Assembly: GCA_947088135.1 (NCBI GenBank)
Contig: CAMUFJ010000026.1
Location: 1-24,711, forward strand
Direction of reading: 5' to 3'
Source: an uncultured Clostridia bacterium
GTDB lineage: Bacteria > Bacillota > Clostridia > Christensenellales > Borkfalkiaceae
Length of the DNA: 24,711 nucleotides
The translations under genes and the position numbers were made by a program. The notes under the pieces are model-generated. The model was not told the origin of the DNA. It was given only the letters and a program-made list of their open reading frames with translations, and ran no database searches. Shown here piece after piece: positions 22,388 to 24,711 of the stretch (positions are counted from its first letter, which is position 1; each line of letters starts with the position of its first letter).

Positions 22388-22416
22388 ATTATATCACGTT
22401 CGGGGGCGCTTAGCAA
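22388..22416 (-). promoter_or_regulatory. Promoter of tRNA-Arg
   Basis: On the - strand TTGCTA (22416-22411), 17 bases, TATAAT (22393-22388), 35 bases before the mature tRNA end. Confidence 0.8.
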
Positions 22417-22476
22417 TCGGTTTTACGCTTATTTACGCCGACGAAGTTCATTATAGCACATTCTCGAAAAAAATGC

Positions 22477-22505
22477 TTTATATTTTTGCAGAAATATGGT
22501 AAAAT
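22477..22505 (+). promoter_or_regulatory. Probable promoter of mnmA
   Basis: TAAAAT (22500-22505) preceded by TGG as an extended -10, with a weak TTTATA (22477-22482) 17 bases upstream. It lies about 30 bases before the start codon. Confidence 0.5.
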
Positions 22506-22535
22506 ATAAGAAATTTTTTCAAAAGGGATCGTTCA

Positions 22536-23606
22536 ATGGCAAAAACGGTGGTCGTGGGAATGAGCGGAGGAGTGGACAGCTCCGTTGCGGCTCTTCTGCT
22601 CAAACAACAGGGATATCGCGTCGTAGGACTTTTTATGCGGAATTGGGAGGAAAGGGACGGAAACGGCGTTTGTAGGGCGGAGGAGGATTTCGCCGACGTC
22701 GCGCGCGTTTGCGGGTTACTCGATATCCCTTATTATACCGTAGATTTTGCCAAGGAATATCAGGAGCGCGTTTTTTCCTATTTTCTTGCAGAGTACCGCG
22801 CGGGCAGAACGCCCAATCCGGACGTTCTTTGCAACCGCGAAATCAAATTCGGCCCCTTTAAGGCGTACGCGAAGGAGCTGGGGGCGGACGCGATCGCGAC
22901 GGGGCACTATTGCGGGATTTCTCACGAGAACGGCGTACACCGTCTGTTAAAGGCGCGCGATGCGAATAAAGATCAAACTTATTTTCTCAACCAGCTCACG
23001 CAGGATCAGCTCGACGGCGTGCTCTTCCCTTTGGCGGAACTTGACAAGGCGGAGGTGCGCGGGATCGCGTTGAAAAACGGGCTTGCGACGGCGAAGAAAA
23101 AGGATTCCACGGGCATTTGCTTTATCGGGGAGCGCAATTTCCGCAAGTTTTTGCAAAATTATTTTCCCGCTCGGCGCGGGAAGATCTTAACGCTCGAAGG
23201 GGAAGAGGTGGGCGAGCATTTGGGGCTCATGTACTACACGCTCGGTCAGCGCAGAGGGCTCGAGCTCGGCGGAAGACGGGGAGAGGACGGCAGGTGGTTT
23301 GTCGTGAAAAAAGATTTGGAAAACAATATTCTCTACGTTTCTCACGGCGACGAGAGCCCGCTTTATACCGCTTCCTGCAAAGTAGATGGAATGAATTTTA
23401 TTCCCTTCCCGCCCAAGGAAGAAGAATTTGCGTGCAGGGCGAAATTCCGTTACCGTCAAAGCGAGCAGGGGGTAAGAGTAAAGCGCACGGGCAATCGGTC
23501 TTTAACCGTTGTTTTCGACGAGCCCCAGCGCGCCGTTACGGAGGGGCAGTATTGCGTGCTCTACGACGAAAGACAGTGCCTCGGCGGGGGTGTAATTACA
23601 AAATAA
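22536..23606 (+). CDS. mnmA: tRNA 2-thiouridylase MnmA
   Basis: MnmA adds sulphur to the wobble uridine (U34) of tRNA-Lys, -Glu and -Gln, using ATP and a persulphide donor. 356 residues, complete. It has the PP-loop SGGVDSS (10-16), TPNPDVLCN (92-100) with catalytic Cys99 and STGICFIGER (191-200) with Cys195, which forms the persulphide pair. Also conserved are ATGHY (121-125), KDQTYFL (145-151) and YTLGQRRGL. AAGGG lies before the ATG. It is divergent from tRNA-Arg(CCG), which is not its substrate. Confidence 0.97.
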   Translation: MAKTVVVGMSGGVDSSVAALLLKQQGYRVVGLFMRNWEERDGNGVCRAEEDFADVARVCGLLDIPYYTVDFAKEYQERVFSYFLAEYRAGRTPNPDVLCNREIKFGPFKAYAKELGADAIATGHYCGISHENGVHRLLKARDANKDQTYFLNQLTQDQLDGVLFPLAELDKAEVRGIALKNGLATAKKKDSTGICFIGERNFRKFLQNYFPARRGKILTLEGEEVGEHLGLMYYTLGQRRGLELGGRRGEDGRWFVVKKDLENNILYVSHGDESPLYTASCKVDGMNFIPFPPKEEEFACRAKFRYRQSEQGVRVKRTGNRSLTVVFDEPQRAVTEGQYCVLYDERQCLGGGVITK

Positions 23607-23739
23607 AAGGTTTCCGAAATACGACGGGCGCACCTTTTCGGTGCGTTCTACGATACTTTGTCCAAAACCGCGTACTATAAGGGGACGGAGGAAGTACGGA
23701 AAAACGTCGCCGTCGGTCAGCTTTTTTGAAAGTGACAAG

Positions 23740-23769
23740 TATAAAAATGCTTTCATCGGTCAATAACCC
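23740..23769 (+). promoter_or_regulatory. Possible sigma-F promoter of spoIIR
   Basis: GTATA (23740-23744), 14 bases, then GGTCAATAAC (23759-23768). The -35 fits the sigma-F type, the -10 only partly and the spacer is one base short. Sigma-F control of spoIIR is known in Bacillus and Clostridium, which is the main reason for listing it. Confidence 0.35.
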
Positions 23770-23795
23770 TTGCAAATAGCGGCGAGGTAATCGGA

Positions 23796-24338
23796 ATGAA
23801 AAAGGGAATACTGATCGGAATTTTGATCGTGGCGATCGCAGGGCTTTGTTTCGCCTTTGCGGGAACGGCTGAAAAAGAAACGGCGCACGACGCGTACCTG
23901 CGCGTTCACATACGCGCGAACTCCAACGGGGAAGCCGACCAAACGGTAAAATATCTCGTGCGGGACAGGGTGGTGGAATTTCTCACGCCCACCGTGGCGG
24001 GCGCGGAGGATAAGGAAACCGCCGTGTCGCTCATTCGCGGGAAACTCGGGGAAATCGCCAAAGTTGCGGACGAGGTGCTTCGCCGAAACGGATTTTTTTA
24101 CGGCGCGCGCGCAAGCCTTAGGGAGGAGGAATTTCCTACCCGCGTGTACGACGACGTGACTTTGGAGGCAGGCGTTTACGACGCGCTCATCGTGGAGCTC
24201 GGCTCGGGCTCGGGCGATAATTGGTGGTGCGTCGTTTATCCTCCCTTATGTTTTACGGGCGGAAATTCCAACGTCGTTTACAAGAGCAAGATTTTGGAGA
24301 TCATCGACAATTTTTTCAGAAAAGGAAAAAATGCATAG
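23796..24338 (+). CDS. spoIIR: Stage II sporulation protein R
   Basis: SpoIIR is made in the forespore and triggers SpoIIGA on the mother-cell side to process pro-sigma-E. 180 residues: an N-terminal membrane or signal helix (about 4-22), then LRVHIRANSNGEADQ (35-49) and the family's C-terminal motif GDNWWCVVYPPLCF (about 140-153). Both motifs are characteristic, and the length is normal. GAGG lies nine bases before the ATG. Its presence shows that the organism carries, or recently carried, an endospore programme. Confidence 0.95.
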   Translation: MKKGILIGILIVAIAGLCFAFAGTAEKETAHDAYLRVHIRANSNGEADQTVKYLVRDRVVEFLTPTVAGAEDKETAVSLIRGKLGEIAKVADEVLRRNGFFYGARASLREEEFPTRVYDDVTLEAGVYDALIVELGSGSGDNWWCVVYPPLCFTGGNSNVVYKSKILEIIDNFFRKGKNA

Positions 24339-24360
24339 ATAAACGGAACACGAAGTCCTA

Positions 24361-24597
24361 TTGACACACTTAGTTGCGTCCCTTTGTTAAAATTATGCGC
24401 GCGTGGCAAAACCGCGCTTTTGCCTAAGCGGACACAATTTGCCGCATACGTGAGGCTTAATGACTTTTGATAGACGAAGTTCAACGCTCCTGTAATCATA
24501 GAGATACCGACAAAGACGGTAGCTCACGAAAAATTCTTGGAACAAGAATTTTTGTGAATAAATTATTTAAAAAGCCGAACGCAAGGTTCGGCTTTTT
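24361..24597 (+). ncRNA. Candidate structured RNA downstream of spoIIR
   Basis: No gene is seen in 24339-24711, but + strand structure is dense. TTGACA is at 24361; TAAAAT at 24388 is too far (21 bases) for a sure promoter. Then GGCAAAA/TTTTGCC (24405-24411, 24418-24424), GCCT/AGGC enclosing GCGG/CCGC (24422-24456), TACCG/CGGTA (about 24506-24522), a stem of about 16 bp (24524-24557) and the terminator. GCGCG/CGCGC (24398-24417) excludes the first hairpin, and CGTGAG (24449-24454) can pair with CTCACG (24523-24528), excluding the long stem, which gives two alternative folds. I recognise no known riboswitch, tmRNA, RNase P, SRP or 6S sequence. Confidence 0.35.
24569..24597. terminator. Bidirectional terminator near the right end
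   Basis: AAAAAGCCGAAC (24569-24580) pairs perfectly with GTTCGGCTTTTT (24586-24597) around GCAAG; T runs exist on both strands. Confidence 0.95.
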
Positions 24598-24657
24598 AAA
24601 ATGAGAAAAAATATGGGTTTGGATGAGCAAATTTCAAGGGCTGCGCCGAGCGCAACA
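24569..24657 (-). ncRNA. Candidate short transcript of about 90 bases
   Basis: A consensus promoter on the - strand starts transcription near 24657, and the terminator at 24569-24597 ends it. The start can form the hairpin TGCGC/GCGCA. An ATG at 24658-24656 opens a 20-codon frame to a TAA near 24598, but it has no ribosome site and would be almost leaderless. A small RNA is the more careful reading. Confidence 0.4.
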
Positions 24658-24663
24658 TCGACT

Positions 24664-24692
24664 ATTATAATCACTTATCGGGTGTTTGTCAA
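24664..24692 (-). promoter_or_regulatory. Consensus promoter reading leftwards at the right edge
   Basis: On the - strand TTGACA (24692-24687), 17 bases, TATAAT (24669-24664): perfect sigma-A match with no ordinary gene behind it. Confidence 0.85.
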
Positions 24693-24711
24693 GACTTTTT
24701 TAAAAAAATTA

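Noticed and set aside
24361..24597. 6S RNA, tmRNA, SRP RNA or RNase P RNA
   Set aside because: Length would allow 6S, but no closing stem and central bubble could be built; the other classes lack their fixed sequences.
1..24711. CRISPR array, prophage or transposase gene
   Set aside because: No evenly spaced repeats, no phage or transposase protein, and no terminal inverted repeats with target duplication were seen.

Overview
The window looks like a chromosomal segment of an anaerobic, spore-forming Firmicute of the class Clostridia. The evidence is spoIIR and a PdaB-type sporulation polysaccharide deacetylase, the Bacillus/Clostridium-type dimeric glycyl-tRNA synthetase, strong Shine-Dalgarno sites, sigma-A promoters close to TTGACA-N17-TATAAT and many intrinsic terminators. 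A free-standing glutaminyl-tRNA synthetase fits some uncultured gut Clostridia. I cannot name a genus from the sequence alone. No prophage, insertion sequence or CRISPR array was seen.

Layout: 1-305 is non-coding (a terminator-like hairpin and an 8-bp palindrome). On + follow a PdaB-like deacetylase, a two-OB-fold SSB-like protein, an alpha/beta hydrolase and nadA. 3828-4142 holds stacked hairpins of an intergenic repeat, then the promoter of a small lipoprotein with a G9 tract in its spacer. On - come a two-gene envelope operon (family 2 glycosyltransferase, then PlsC-like acyltransferase) and glyS. On + come glnS, a CvpA-like membrane protein, two tandem paralogous small membrane proteins with identical terminator/promoter segments, an exported protein, two paralogous membrane-anchored small proteins joined by a GTGA overlap, uvrB, uvrA and an aminotransferase. 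On - lies a sigma-factor locus: ECF sigma, secreted C39-like cysteine peptidase, membrane protein of anti-sigma layout. Then tRNA-Arg(CCG) on -, and mnmA and spoIIR on +. The last 370 bases hold no normal gene but have strong RNA structure and a consensus promoter on each side of a shared terminator.

How parts connect: uvrB and uvrA form the nucleotide-excision-repair operon. The same palindrome (ACAAAC, four bases, GTTTGT) lies at the uvrB transcription start and just ahead of the SSB-like gene, so both probably answer to one repressor, most simply a LexA-type SOS repressor with a changed half-site. The sigma/peptidase/membrane-protein locus looks like a self-contained envelope-sensing module. 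The two aminoacyl-tRNA synthetases, the tRNA and mnmA are translation housekeeping. Most promising as new biology: the SOS-like operator pair, the sigma/peptidase locus, the duplicated small-membrane-protein cassette, the paired small proteins before uvrB, and the converging small transcripts at the right edge.
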